NCBI GenBank assembly: GCA_023392125.1
Contig: JAEVZS010000016.1
Coordinates: 62,001 to 126,000, forward strand
Direction: 5' to 3'
Source of the DNA: Bacteroidota bacterium
Lineage (GTDB): Bacteria > Bacteroidota > Bacteroidia > Cytophagales > Cytophagaceae
Length of the DNA: 64,000 nucleotides
In this document: piece after piece, positions 8,227 to 15,313 of the stretch
Numbering within the stretch: position 1 is the first letter of the stretch
How the letters are laid out: each line of letters begins with the position of its first letter
Program-made: the position numbers and the translations under genes
Notes under the pieces: model-generated
What the model saw: the letters and a program-made list of their open reading frames with translations, nothing else
What the model was told of the DNA's origin: nothing
Databases searched by the model: none

Positions 8227-10017
8227 TTATAGTTTGTTATAGTATTCTTTAATTTTTTGAGCCATTAATTTTCGTCTTAAAGTCAAAAATTCTTGATAAT
8301 CGTCAATGCTCATTTCCATAATTTCTGTCGGAACACAATTCATTTTCAAGTTGTCTAAAAGTTCCTGTTCGGTCGAAAGTCCGCTAACCAAAGTATTGTT
8401 GTCGAGAATTTGCGTTTTGATAAGTTCAAAATAATCTTTTGGCGGTTTGTTTCCAACTTTTATATTCACTTCCGATTGCATATAAACGTAGTTTGCAATT
8501 TGGTTGTATTTGCTTCTGTCAAGCCCGTTTTTGCTTAAATAATCTTTCGGAAATAAATGATGAATGTCGCCACGCAAAGAAATCAAGTCGCCAACCAAAA
8601 CATCTTTTGATAAAAATCCTCTGTCGTTGGCTTTTACTTGTGAAGCCAAAAACACGTGGAAATAGGGGCTACTTGCAACCGAAGTGTCTAAACTTTGAGG
8701 CAAAGAAGCATTCCAAAAAGCGTCAGAAAGTTCTCCGTCTTCTTTTTCTTTCAAATATTCTGCAAATGGTTTTTGTGAGATTTGTTTGATGTCGTAGTCA
8801 AACATACTTTCGGGCGAACCTGAATATCTTCCTGTCAAAATTGAATAAACCAACCATTTTCTAACATAACTTTCTATTGCAACAGAGTTTACGCCAAGTT
8901 CTTTTAATTTCAGATAAACGATATAAGCGAAATTGATGGCGTTTTGCGAACGAATAAGTTTTGGCGAAATAAATCCTGCGGATTTTACAATCATTAAAAA
9001 CCTTTTGAAATTGGTTTCGTTGATGAAATTGTAAACGCCATTTTTGAGTTTTAAAAACGATTGTTCAGCAATTTCGGTTTCATAACTTCTTGTTTCAAAG
9101 TTTCTACCCGATAGTAAACTTACCAAATCCGAAAGTCGTCCTCTGTTGAATTGCGAAGTAAAAGCCACACGAATCAAGTCGTTGTAACTTGGGTCGTACA
9201 AATCTTCGTTTTCAGTTTTAAGCCACGACATTTTTTGGAAAAAGTCGGTTTTCGCAAAATCTTTGTCGTTGTCAACAATTTGCTTGTAAAAATCTGGTGC
9301 AATGGCTAAATGACAAAAATAGTCAATGGCTTTTCGCAATTCGTTTCCGCCATTTTCTGTGTCAGATGCAATTTTGCTCATCGCAAAATCTGCTTGACTT
9401 AAAACAACGCCTTTTGAATTTATTCTGATGAAAATTTCCGTTACGGTTTCAATATCCAACTCGGGTGCAAGCTCAATCATACCGATTGGTTTTTTCACGA
9501 TGCTGATTAATCTTGAAAATGAATTTTCTATTAAATCTTCGTCAATTTCAGGATTGAGAGCCAAATAATCTCTAACCAATTTTAGCAAACTAATTTTACC
9601 AGAAAAAGCGTCCGTAATGTCGTGAAGCCAAACTTTATCTTTTAAAATTGCAGGGTTTTGCACTTCAAAACGTTCTTCGATAGGGTTGAAGGCAATTTTG
9701 ATTTTTATGCGTTGATAATTTTTGTTGATAACGTATTGTCCAAGAATTCCCGCTGTCAAAGCCGTTACTCGTTGTTGTCCGTCAATCAAAACCTTTTTTC
9801 CTTCGCTTAAACTTCCGTCTTTCAGTTTTACGTTTGGATTTCTCCAAGCGATTACGTAACCGATTGGATAACCTTGATACAAACTGTCCATCAAATCACG
9901 AACTTTTGAACTGTCCCAAACGAAAGGTCTTTGGATTTCTGGAATTGCGATTTCGCCCGAATTTACCCAAGCTAAAATTGTCTCTATTAAATGTTGGTTT
10001 ACTGAATATTTCTGCAT
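8227..10017 (-). CDS. DUF262 / GmrSD-family nuclease-like defence protein (unit 1 cargo)
   Basis: A 596-residue protein. The N-terminal DUF262 (GmrS-type, ParB-like) domain shows IPEIQRPFVWD and the nucleotide-binding/hydrolysis motif DGQQR at 79-83. The C-terminal part has DIHHLFPKDYL (484-494), the HNH-like His-His of the GmrD/DUF1524 nuclease domain. Known: GmrSD cleaves glucosylated phage DNA, and other DUF262 proteins such as SspE restrict phages lacking a host modification. Inferred: this is a type IV-like restriction protein; what modification it senses cannot be told. It is in the position next to the recombinase, which in integrons means the most recently inserted and best expressed cassette. 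Its stop is 12 bases from the terminal box of its attC-like site. Confidence 0.85.
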   Translation of the reverse strand: MQKYSVNQHLIETILAWVNSGEIAIPEIQRPFVWDSSKVRDLMDSLYQGYPIGYVIAWRNPNVKLKDGSLSEGKKVLIDGQQRVTALTAGILGQYVINKNYQRIKIKIAFNPIEERFEVQNPAILKDKVWLHDITDAFSGKISLLKLVRDYLALNPEIDEDLIENSFSRLISIVKKPIGMIELAPELDIETVTEIFIRINSKGVVLSQADFAMSKIASDTENGGNELRKAIDYFCHLAIAPDFYKQIVDNDKDFAKTDFFQKMSWLKTENEDLYDPSYNDLIRVAFTSQFNRGRLSDLVSLLSGRNFETRSYETEIAEQSFLKLKNGVYNFINETNFKRFLMIVKSAGFISPKLIRSQNAINFAYIVYLKLKELGVNSVAIESYVRKWLVYSILTGRYSGSPESMFDYDIKQISQKPFAEYLKEKEDGELSDAFWNASLPQSLDTSVASSPYFHVFLASQVKANDRGFLSKDVLVGDLISLRGDIHHLFPKDYLSKNGLDRSKYNQIANYVYMQSEVNIKVGNKPPKDYFELIKTQILDNNTLVSGLSTEQELLDNLKMNCVPTEIMEMSIDDYQEFLTLRRKLMAQKIKEYYNKL

Positions 10018-10065
10018 TAGTTTTTTGTCGTTCGTTTCTATTTGGTACGGTCGTTCTTAGGGTGA

Positions 10066-10073
10066 CACATAAC
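10066..10073. other. attI-like junction at the recombinase end of the array
   Basis: Minus strand GTTATGTG (continuing TCACC into unit 1). It matches the end box of unit 1 at 8203-8211 over nine bases but lacks the long palindromic arms of the attC-like sites, as expected of an attI: a simple site flanked by recombinase-specific DNA. No cassette gene lies between it and the recombinase gene 165 bases away. Confidence 0.55.
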
Positions 10074-10085
10074 TCTTAAATATAC

Positions 10086-10117
10086 GCAATATAGCAACTT
10101 TATAAAATTTATCACAA
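10086..10117 (-). promoter_or_regulatory. Possible array promoter (Pc-like) reading into unit 1
   Basis: Minus strand: TTG (10115-10117), 21 bases, then TATATTGC (10086-10093), a partial match to TAnnTTTG. It would start transcription just upstream of the attI-like junction and read through all units, the place of Pc in integrons. The spacer is long and the -7 box imperfect, so this is tentative. Confidence 0.3.
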
Positions 10118-10161
10118 AATCGCCATAAGGCATGTTAAAAACAAACAATTATAGCTAAAAA

Positions 10162-10197
10162 ATACTTTCGCAAAGTGTATTGTTTTTACTATACTTT
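10162..10197. promoter_or_regulatory. Alternating ATACTTT/AAAGT repeats upstream of the recombinase
   Basis: Plus strand ATACTTT (10162-10168), AAAGTGTAT (10172-10180) and ATACTTT (10191-10197): inverted, then inverted again, 40 bases before the recombinase start. They could be an operator or recombinase-binding boxes. There is no direct support beyond the symmetry. Confidence 0.35.
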
Positions 10198-10237
10198 ATC
10201 ATTAGCATTGTGAATAAAAATACGAAATACGAACAAT

Positions 10238-11332
10238 ATGAGTTTTGAAATCATACAGCCATTTGATCACCGAAACTATGTTTTTGAACCAGGACAGCAC
10301 AATGGTAAAGAGGTAATTTGGATTTCCTTTCCTTATAATAAAAATCTTATTTTGTACCTCAAAAACAATACAAAAGCATCTTGGAGTCAATCGAATAAAA
10401 AGTGGTATGTACCAGATAATGCCCACTACAGAAAGTTATTTGGATTAGAAATCAAAAACAATACAGAAAGTACTATTAAAAGCATATCTGTCGTCAATCA
10501 AAATGCTTTTATAAAATATGTAAATCATCTCAAACTACGAGGGTACAGTCCTAATACGATCAAAACCTATTCAAACGAGTTTGCTCAATTGCTAAAAACA
10601 ATTAATAATCATCCCGTTGACGATTTAACTCCTGAAAAACTAAGATCATTTTTCTTATATTGTATTAATACATTAAAACTATCCGACAACCTGATTCACA
10701 GCAGGATAAATGCGGTAAAATTTTATTTTGAACAAGTCTTAAAACGAGAAAAAATGTTTTTGGATATTCCTCGACCAAAGAAACCCAGCATTTTACCCAA
10801 AGCAATTTCAACTCAGGATATAAAAAAAATGCTACTTGTGTCAGATAATATAAAACACCAATTACTACTGAAAATGTGTTACGGAATGGGACTTAGGGTA
10901 AGTGAATTGGTTAATTTGAAAATAACAGATATTGATAGTAAACGTATGCAGGTTTTGATATCCCAGAGCAAAGGAAAAAAAGATCGCTATATAATTTTAC
11001 CAGAATCGATTTTGGATCAATTGCGTATCTATTATCTTGAATACAAACCCAACGATTACTTATTTGAAGGCCAAAACGGTGGGCAATATTCAGTACGTTC
11101 TGTTCAGCAGGTTTTTAAGAATGCTATGAAAAAAGCAAAAATCAATAAAAAAGTGGGAATACACAGTCTTCGGCACTCCTATGCTACACATCTGATAGAG
11201 CAAGGAACAGATATTCGTTTTGTTCAAGAACTTCTCGGCCACAAAAACATTAAAACTACCATGATTTATACAGGTTTGACCGATCAGGCTAAAAGAAAAA
11301 TCAAAAGTCCTTTAGATTCTTTACTTGGATAA
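10238..11332 (+). CDS. Tyrosine recombinase of the cassette array (IntI/XerCD-like)
   Basis: A 364-residue site-specific recombinase. Residues 1-80 are an extra N-terminal domain (WISFPYNKN, then KKWYVP), 85-175 the SAM-like core-binding domain (LKLRGYSPNTIKTY), 185-345 the catalytic domain with the full set R220, K245, H309, R312, H335 and Y344. The C-terminus ends in KSPLDSLLG; IntI1 also has SPLDAL there. Between K245 and H309 there are only about 64 residues, so the insertion that defines canonical IntI integrases appears to be missing. It is divergent from the cassettes, as intI is in integrons, and convergent with the haemoglobin gene. Inferred role: excision and insertion at the attC-like sites. 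Alternative: a standalone XerC-like recombinase beside the array by chance. Confidence 0.85.
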   Translation: MSFEIIQPFDHRNYVFEPGQHNGKEVIWISFPYNKNLILYLKNNTKASWSQSNKKWYVPDNAHYRKLFGLEIKNNTESTIKSISVVNQNAFIKYVNHLKLRGYSPNTIKTYSNEFAQLLKTINNHPVDDLTPEKLRSFFLYCINTLKLSDNLIHSRINAVKFYFEQVLKREKMFLDIPRPKKPSILPKAISTQDIKKMLLVSDNIKHQLLLKMCYGMGLRVSELVNLKITDIDSKRMQVLISQSKGKKDRYIILPESILDQLRIYYLEYKPNDYLFEGQNGGQYSVRSVQQVFKNAMKKAKINKKVGIHSLRHSYATHLIEQGTDIRFVQELLGHKNIKTTMIYTGLTDQAKRKIKSPLDSLLG

Positions 11333-11356
11333 TGCTGCATAAAACCCCTCTCTCCC

Positions 11357-11734
11357 CTACCTGATCAACCCCATTTTGTACTGGAATACCTGGGCGATAT
11401 TTTCGGCGCGGTGTTTGGTAAGGTCGGCATTGGGACCGGCGAAGTGTTCATCAATGTTTGTACGGAAGAGCTGGAGCCAGCGGTCAAAATGATCCCGGGC
11501 GACGGGCAGGCCCATGTGTTTGGGAAAAGGCGCTCCTTTGTAGCCCGGAATTCCCAGTATAAGGGAATTCCAGAAGGCGTACATCACGGGCAGGTGGCAT
11601 GACCAGTCCACCGCCGCAAAGTCATTAAACACAGGAGACAACAAAGCATCCTTGTTTACTTTGTCATAAAAGGTGTCGACCATATGGCGTACATCGGCCT
11701 CGGTCGTAATATCAGGTGCTGTTTCTTTAGTCAT
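11357..11734 (-). CDS. Group III truncated haemoglobin
   Basis: A 125-residue globin with the 2-on-2 truncated fold: FYDKVNKDALLSPVF for the B/C region (Tyr B10 context), then the WCHLPVMYAFWNSLILG and HMGLPVARDHFDRWLQLF segments, the latter holding the proximal histidine region of group III members. It binds haem and probably O2 or NO in the cytoplasm. It closes the minus-strand microaerobic cluster, 326 bases beyond the desaturase gene. It is the first GC-richer core-like gene next to the cassette array, whose recombinase ends 24 bases away in the opposite direction. Confidence 0.88.
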   Translation of the reverse strand: MTKETAPDITTEADVRHMVDTFYDKVNKDALLSPVFNDFAAVDWSCHLPVMYAFWNSLILGIPGYKGAPFPKHMGLPVARDHFDRWLQLFRTNIDEHFAGPNADLTKHRAENIAQVFQYKMGLIR

Positions 11735-11808
11735 TGCAGTACATCATTCAATCAAACATCAGTTATCGTTTGCAAACCCCGGCTTTATCAGATGAACACC
11801 TATAAGCC

Positions 11809-11840
11809 TTACTTTTTCTCCCTCGAGGGAGAAAAAGTAA
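11809..11840. repeat. Perfect 32-bp palindrome in the 11735-12060 intergenic stretch
   Basis: A 16-base arm repeats exactly in reverse complement with no spacer, centred on CTCGAG at 11822-11827. The arms are pyrimidine-rich then purine-rich (CTTTTTCTCCC and GGGAGAAAAAG). It could be a bidirectional terminator/processing hairpin or a dimer binding site. The rest of this 326-base gap holds no gene; at 12000-12056 a short degenerate repeat of ACTTTAAGC-like units occurs. Confidence 0.6.
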
Positions 11841-12060
11841 CAAAATCCCGACCAGTCAGGACAATGATCGTGATCAAATCCGCTAAAGTAGCGCCTGGTT
11901 CCAATATATTAGGAATACAGGTCTCCCACACGATTTTCTTAACGCAATTTTATCAATGTCCGGTCTTCAATCTCCATACCAAACCTCTTTCACCTTAAGC
12001 GTTAAACTTTAAGCCCTGAGCCTATAACTTTCAACTTTAAGCTTTAAGCTTAACACTTTC

Positions 12061-12807
12061 TCACATATACTTCAGATCATTATTCAGCTTCAGGTGAATG
12101 ACTCCGATGCGGTCCAGTATCCAGATCACCGGATAGGTCGGATCAAACTCATGCCAGCGTATACCAAAATTGGCCCTGCCACCAAATTTATGATGATTGT
12201 TGTGATAGCTTTCGCCCATCATCAGAAAATCGAAGGGAAGCAGATTTTTGGCCGTATCGGATACCTTGAAGTTGACATAGCCGAACTTGTGCGCAAACCA
12301 GTTGATAATCGCTCCGTGCACCGGTCCCATCAGATAGTGTACGGGCAGCAGCAGATACATCCACCATTCGGTGGCAAACGCGATATACACCAGCGTATAC
12401 GCCGTGCCCCAGGCCAGACGGGACAGCCACTTGTCACCCAGCTTTTCTATAAAACCCCAGTAGGGCACACCTTTGATAAATTTGGGTTCAACCTCTACCC
12501 GCTTGTTGAGTATGTTGTTGTAAATAGTCTTGGTCTTCCACATCATGTCAAACAGATTGCGGCTATAGGACGGTGAATGCGGATCCTTTTCCGTATCGGC
12601 ATACGCGTGGTGCATACGGTGCATGACACCATAGGCATGCGGGCTCAGAAAGGACGAACCCTGAAAGATATACGTCAGGATATAGAAAAACTTTTCCCAG
12701 CTTTTGCTCATCGTAAACATCTGGTGCGCTGCGTAACGATGCAGGAAAAAGGTTTGCGCAAACAGGGACAGATACCAGTGCGCGATGAAAAAGTACAGGA
12801 TAATCAT
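12061..12807 (-). CDS. Membrane fatty-acid (acyl-CoA type) desaturase
   Basis: A 248-residue di-iron membrane desaturase. All three histidine boxes are present: HRYAAH near residue 23, HRMHH near 65 and HNNHH near 205, with hydrophobic helices around them. The family inserts a cis double bond into acyl chains using O2 and electrons from a redox partner. It is 10 bases after hemN on the same strand, at the end of the cbb3 oxidase cluster; linkage of an O2-consuming desaturase with high-affinity respiration fits regulation by oxygen. Shorter than eukaryotic SCDs but usual for bacteria. Confidence 0.9.
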   Translation of the reverse strand: MIILYFFIAHWYLSLFAQTFFLHRYAAHQMFTMSKSWEKFFYILTYIFQGSSFLSPHAYGVMHRMHHAYADTEKDPHSPSYSRNLFDMMWKTKTIYNNILNKRVEVEPKFIKGVPYWGFIEKLGDKWLSRLAWGTAYTLVYIAFATEWWMYLLLPVHYLMGPVHGAIINWFAHKFGYVNFKVSDTAKNLLPFDFLMMGESYHNNHHKFGGRANFGIRWHEFDPTYPVIWILDRIGVIHLKLNNDLKYM

Positions 12808-12816
12808 CTTAGTGTG

Positions 12817-14184
12817 TTATATTACTTTTGAAAATTGAACTTCTTTTCTGGCTTCGGCGTGCATGCGCGCGTCAAAAGCCATACATATATTGCGGAGAAA
12901 AGGCTTACCCTCTTCATTGACCTTCAGATCATAGTCTCCGATCCGGATCAGTCCGTCGCTCTCCGGCTCTTTCAGCCGGCCGATCACCTCTGCCAGAGCC
13001 TGCCGGTCGTCCCAGCGGGTCTCCCTGCGGCACATGATATCGAGTATATGCCTGCGGTAGCGGAGATCTTCACTGTCCAGCATATGGCCTCTGAACACGG
13101 GCAGCAGCCCCTGCTCCACGATCTGCCGGTATTCTTCTACCGACTTCGCATTCTGGGCATAGGCGCTCCACAGATCACTGATGGCTGAGACACCCAGGCC
13201 GATCAGCCGCTCCGTATGGCGGGTCGTATAGCCCATAAAATTGCGGTGCAGCGTACCCTCCTGCTCCGCCCGGAACAAGGCATCACTTTCCAGCGCGAAG
13301 TGATCCATACCGATTTCGCGGTAGCCTGCCGCCTCCAGCATGGAGCGGCCCAGCTCATAAAGCGCCCGTTTGCTTTCATCATCCGGCAGATCCATTTCCG
13401 TAAAGCGGCGCTGTCCCGGCTTTACCCAGGGCACATGGGCATAACTGTAGAATGCGATCCGGTCCGGTCTCAGGCGACTGACCTTCTCGATAGTATCGGC
13501 AATGGTAGCCGCGGTCTGCAGAGGCAGTCCGTAGACAATATCATAATTGACCGAAGTATAGCCCGCTGCTCTCGCCTCTTCCGTAACCCGGCGTACATCG
13601 TCGTAACTCTGTATCCGGTTGATCACATGCTGCACCCCGGGATCAAAATCCTGTATACCGTAGCTCACCCGCCGAAATCCCAGGCCGTGCAATACCTCCA
13701 GATGTCTTTTGGTGGTATTGGCCGGATGACCTTCAAAGCCCAGCTCTGCTCCCGGCGCCAGTGTTGCCCCGCCCAGCAGGCCGGAAATAAGCAGCTTCAG
13801 ATTGTCAGGACTGAAAAAGGTAGGCGTACCGCCACCAAGATGCAGCTCGCTGATTACCGGCTTTTGCCGCATATAGGACCGGTACAGGTCCCATTCTTTC
13901 AGCACCGTCTCAATATACGGCAGCTCGACCGAATGATTGACCGTGATACGGGTATTGCAGCCGCAAAACGTACAGAGGCTTTCGCAATACGGCAGGTGCA
14001 CATAGAGACTGATCTCTTCAGCTCCTTCCGGAAAACGCTCCCGTACTGTCCCCTCCCAGCCCCCGCGGCTAAACGAAGCCGTGTCCCAGTAAGGCACGGT
14101 CGGATAGCCCGTATACCGGGGTCCCGGCACATTGTATTTGCGTATCAGCGAATTGTCAGCAGGCTCTTTCATTATCAGTGACAT
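12817..14184 (-). CDS. hemN: Oxygen-independent coproporphyrinogen III oxidase (radical SAM)
   Basis: A 455-residue radical SAM enzyme converting coproporphyrinogen III to protoporphyrinogen IX without oxygen. Seen: the early RYTGYPTVPYW motif and the cluster-binding YCESLCTFCGC (CxxxCxxC plus the HemN-specific third-position Cys), then GGGTPTF. The C-terminal HemN_C region with RRHILDIMC is present. Full length. The start (M at 14184, or M at 14172) overlaps the end of the SafE-like gene by ten bases. In the oxidase cluster it supplies haem under low oxygen. Confidence 0.95.
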   Translation of the reverse strand: MSLIMKEPADNSLIRKYNVPGPRYTGYPTVPYWDTASFSRGGWEGTVRERFPEGAEEISLYVHLPYCESLCTFCGCNTRITVNHSVELPYIETVLKEWDLYRSYMRQKPVISELHLGGGTPTFFSPDNLKLLISGLLGGATLAPGAELGFEGHPANTTKRHLEVLHGLGFRRVSYGIQDFDPGVQHVINRIQSYDDVRRVTEEARAAGYTSVNYDIVYGLPLQTAATIADTIEKVSRLRPDRIAFYSYAHVPWVKPGQRRFTEMDLPDDESKRALYELGRSMLEAAGYREIGMDHFALESDALFRAEQEGTLHRNFMGYTTRHTERLIGLGVSAISDLWSAYAQNAKSVEEYRQIVEQGLLPVFRGHMLDSEDLRYRRHILDIMCRRETRWDDRQALAEVIGRLKEPESDGLIRIGDYDLKVNEEGKPFLRNICMAFDARMHAEARKEVQFSKVI

Positions 14185-14876
14185 TGTGTAATTTTTCCAC
14201 TTTTATTTTCCGGGCTCACATAAGGAATATTCATATTCAGGCCCCGTACGATCAGCAATACTGCTACCACACAGGCCACATAGGGCATAGCTTTATGAAA
14301 CAGGCTCCGCATTTTCAGGCTCAGCATAGTCCCCATCAGCGACACCGTCAGCATCATCGGCACAGTACCCAGACCAAACAGCATCATAAATCCCGCTCCG
14401 GACAGCATATCACCCGCCGCCAGCGAAGCCACCAGCGCCATATACACCATACCACAGGGCAGCAGCCCGTTGAGCAGGCCCAGCACGAAAAGCGGGGACC
14501 AGCCGGATTTTCTGAAATACGTCTGAAAGGCCCTGCGTACCGGCTTCTGTATGCCACCCAGCATATTTCCGGACATACGGCCAAATACATCCTGCATCAG
14601 CACTACAGATGCGATTATCAGCAGACCCGCTACAATAGAGACGGTCTGCTGCAATCCTGCTATGGCCAGCCCCTGCCCGACCAGACCGGTCAGCAGCCCC
14701 AGCGCTCCGTAGGTCGCTACCCGTCCTGCATTATAGAGCAGGTACTTGAGCACCCGGATACGGCGGTCGCTGGTGCGTACCGGCAGGGCAAAGGCTATAG
14801 GCCCGCACATGCCCAGACAGTGCGCACTGCCCATGAGTCCGATCATAAAAGCGGCATACCAGAGCATATCAGTCAA
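14175..14876 (-). CDS. SafE/TauE-like membrane protein of the cbb3 cluster (CcoH/DsbD_2-type)
   Basis: A 233-residue protein with about six transmembrane helices. The N-terminal GSAHCLGMCGP motif marks the sulfite-exporter/UreH-like (DsbD_2) group that recurs beside ccoG and fixH in Bacteroidota and Proteobacteria, where it is thought to help metal handling for the oxidase; the conserved cysteines fit copper or thiol chemistry. It overlaps fixH by eight bases upstream and hemN by ten downstream, so it is one operon with them. Exact role inferred. Confidence 0.82.
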   Translation of the reverse strand: MTDMLWYAAFMIGLMGSAHCLGMCGPIAFALPVRTSDRRIRVLKYLLYNAGRVATYGALGLLTGLVGQGLAIAGLQQTVSIVAGLLIIASVVLMQDVFGRMSGNMLGGIQKPVRRAFQTYFRKSGWSPLFVLGLLNGLLPCGMVYMALVASLAAGDMLSGAGFMMLFGLGTVPMMLTVSLMGTMLSLKMRSLFHKAMPYVACVVAVLLIVRGLNMNIPYVSPENKSGKITQCH

Positions 14877-15306
14877 TCATCAGTGTTTTTTCGTCATAAT
14901 ACTGCATACTTCCGACCTTATAGTCCACCTGCACCCGGTAGTAGCCTCTGGCAAACAGATGGCGATCAAAAAGCTGTACGCCATGCAGGTTGGAATTGAT
15001 TGCCAGACGCAGATCCTTGCCCGCATCGGAAGGCCGGAAAAAGAGAATATCTCCCTCTATCTGCTGGCCCGCCAGCGATTCGGGAAAACGCAGCACCACC
15101 TTATCACCGGCCACCACACAGGATAGTGTATCGGACAGGCGGTTCTGATTGAGCTGCTTGTCAATCTGGGACTGAAATTGCAGCTCCTGACCATAATAGT
15201 CTTCGACTACCAGATCAAAATTCTGGCGAAAAGCGCTCACCACCATAAAGGTCATAAAAGCGACAAAGCCAAGAGCAAGAAACGTAATTCGATATGCCCA
15301 GTTCAT
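14869..15306 (-). CDS. fixH: FixH family protein
   Basis: A 145-residue protein with one N-terminal membrane helix (residues 5-23) and a periplasmic domain containing DYYGQELQFQSQIDK, typical of FixH, and a beta-rich end (RGYYRVQVDYKVG). FixH works with FixG, FixI and FixS in assembling the cbb3 oxidase, probably in copper delivery. It starts eight bases after ccoG ends and overlaps the SafE-like gene. Confidence 0.88.
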   Translation of the reverse strand: MNWAYRITFLALGFVAFMTFMVVSAFRQNFDLVVEDYYGQELQFQSQIDKQLNQNRLSDTLSCVVAGDKVVLRFPESLAGQQIEGDILFFRPSDAGKDLRLAINSNLHGVQLFDRHLFARGYYRVQVDYKVGSMQYYDEKTLMID

Positions 15307-15313
15307 AATACTA

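Larger units (their letters stand above)
1..11332. mobile_element. Integron-like cassette array with its own tyrosine recombinase (left end not in window)
   Basis: Seen: minus-strand genes separated by four related palindromic sites of about 140 bp, with a divergent tyrosine recombinase at one end. Each complete unit starts with GTT plus a 6-7 base box, and the same box returns in reverse complement after that unit's gene: GTTATGTGT for unit 1, GTTATAGCTC for unit 2, GTTAGCGGT for unit 3, GTTGTGCGT for unit 4. Within one repeat the two ends match only over GTT to GTTAT, so the match follows the unit, not the repeat. Units as excised circles would be about 8084-10072, 6970-8083, 5919-6969 and 4867-5918; a fifth starts at 4866 and leaves the window. 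Known: attC sites of integron cassettes have this property because recombination cuts between G and TT. Inferred: these are mobile cassettes inserted by the adjacent recombinase. The block is visibly AT-rich compared with DNA right of 11,335. Confidence 0.8.

Noticed and set aside
13216..14181. Long plus-strand open frame opposite hemN (321 codons)
   Set aside because: Shadow of a well-supported gene; composition rich in His, Gln, Arg without domains. The same applies to long frames opposite the SafE-like gene and ccoG.
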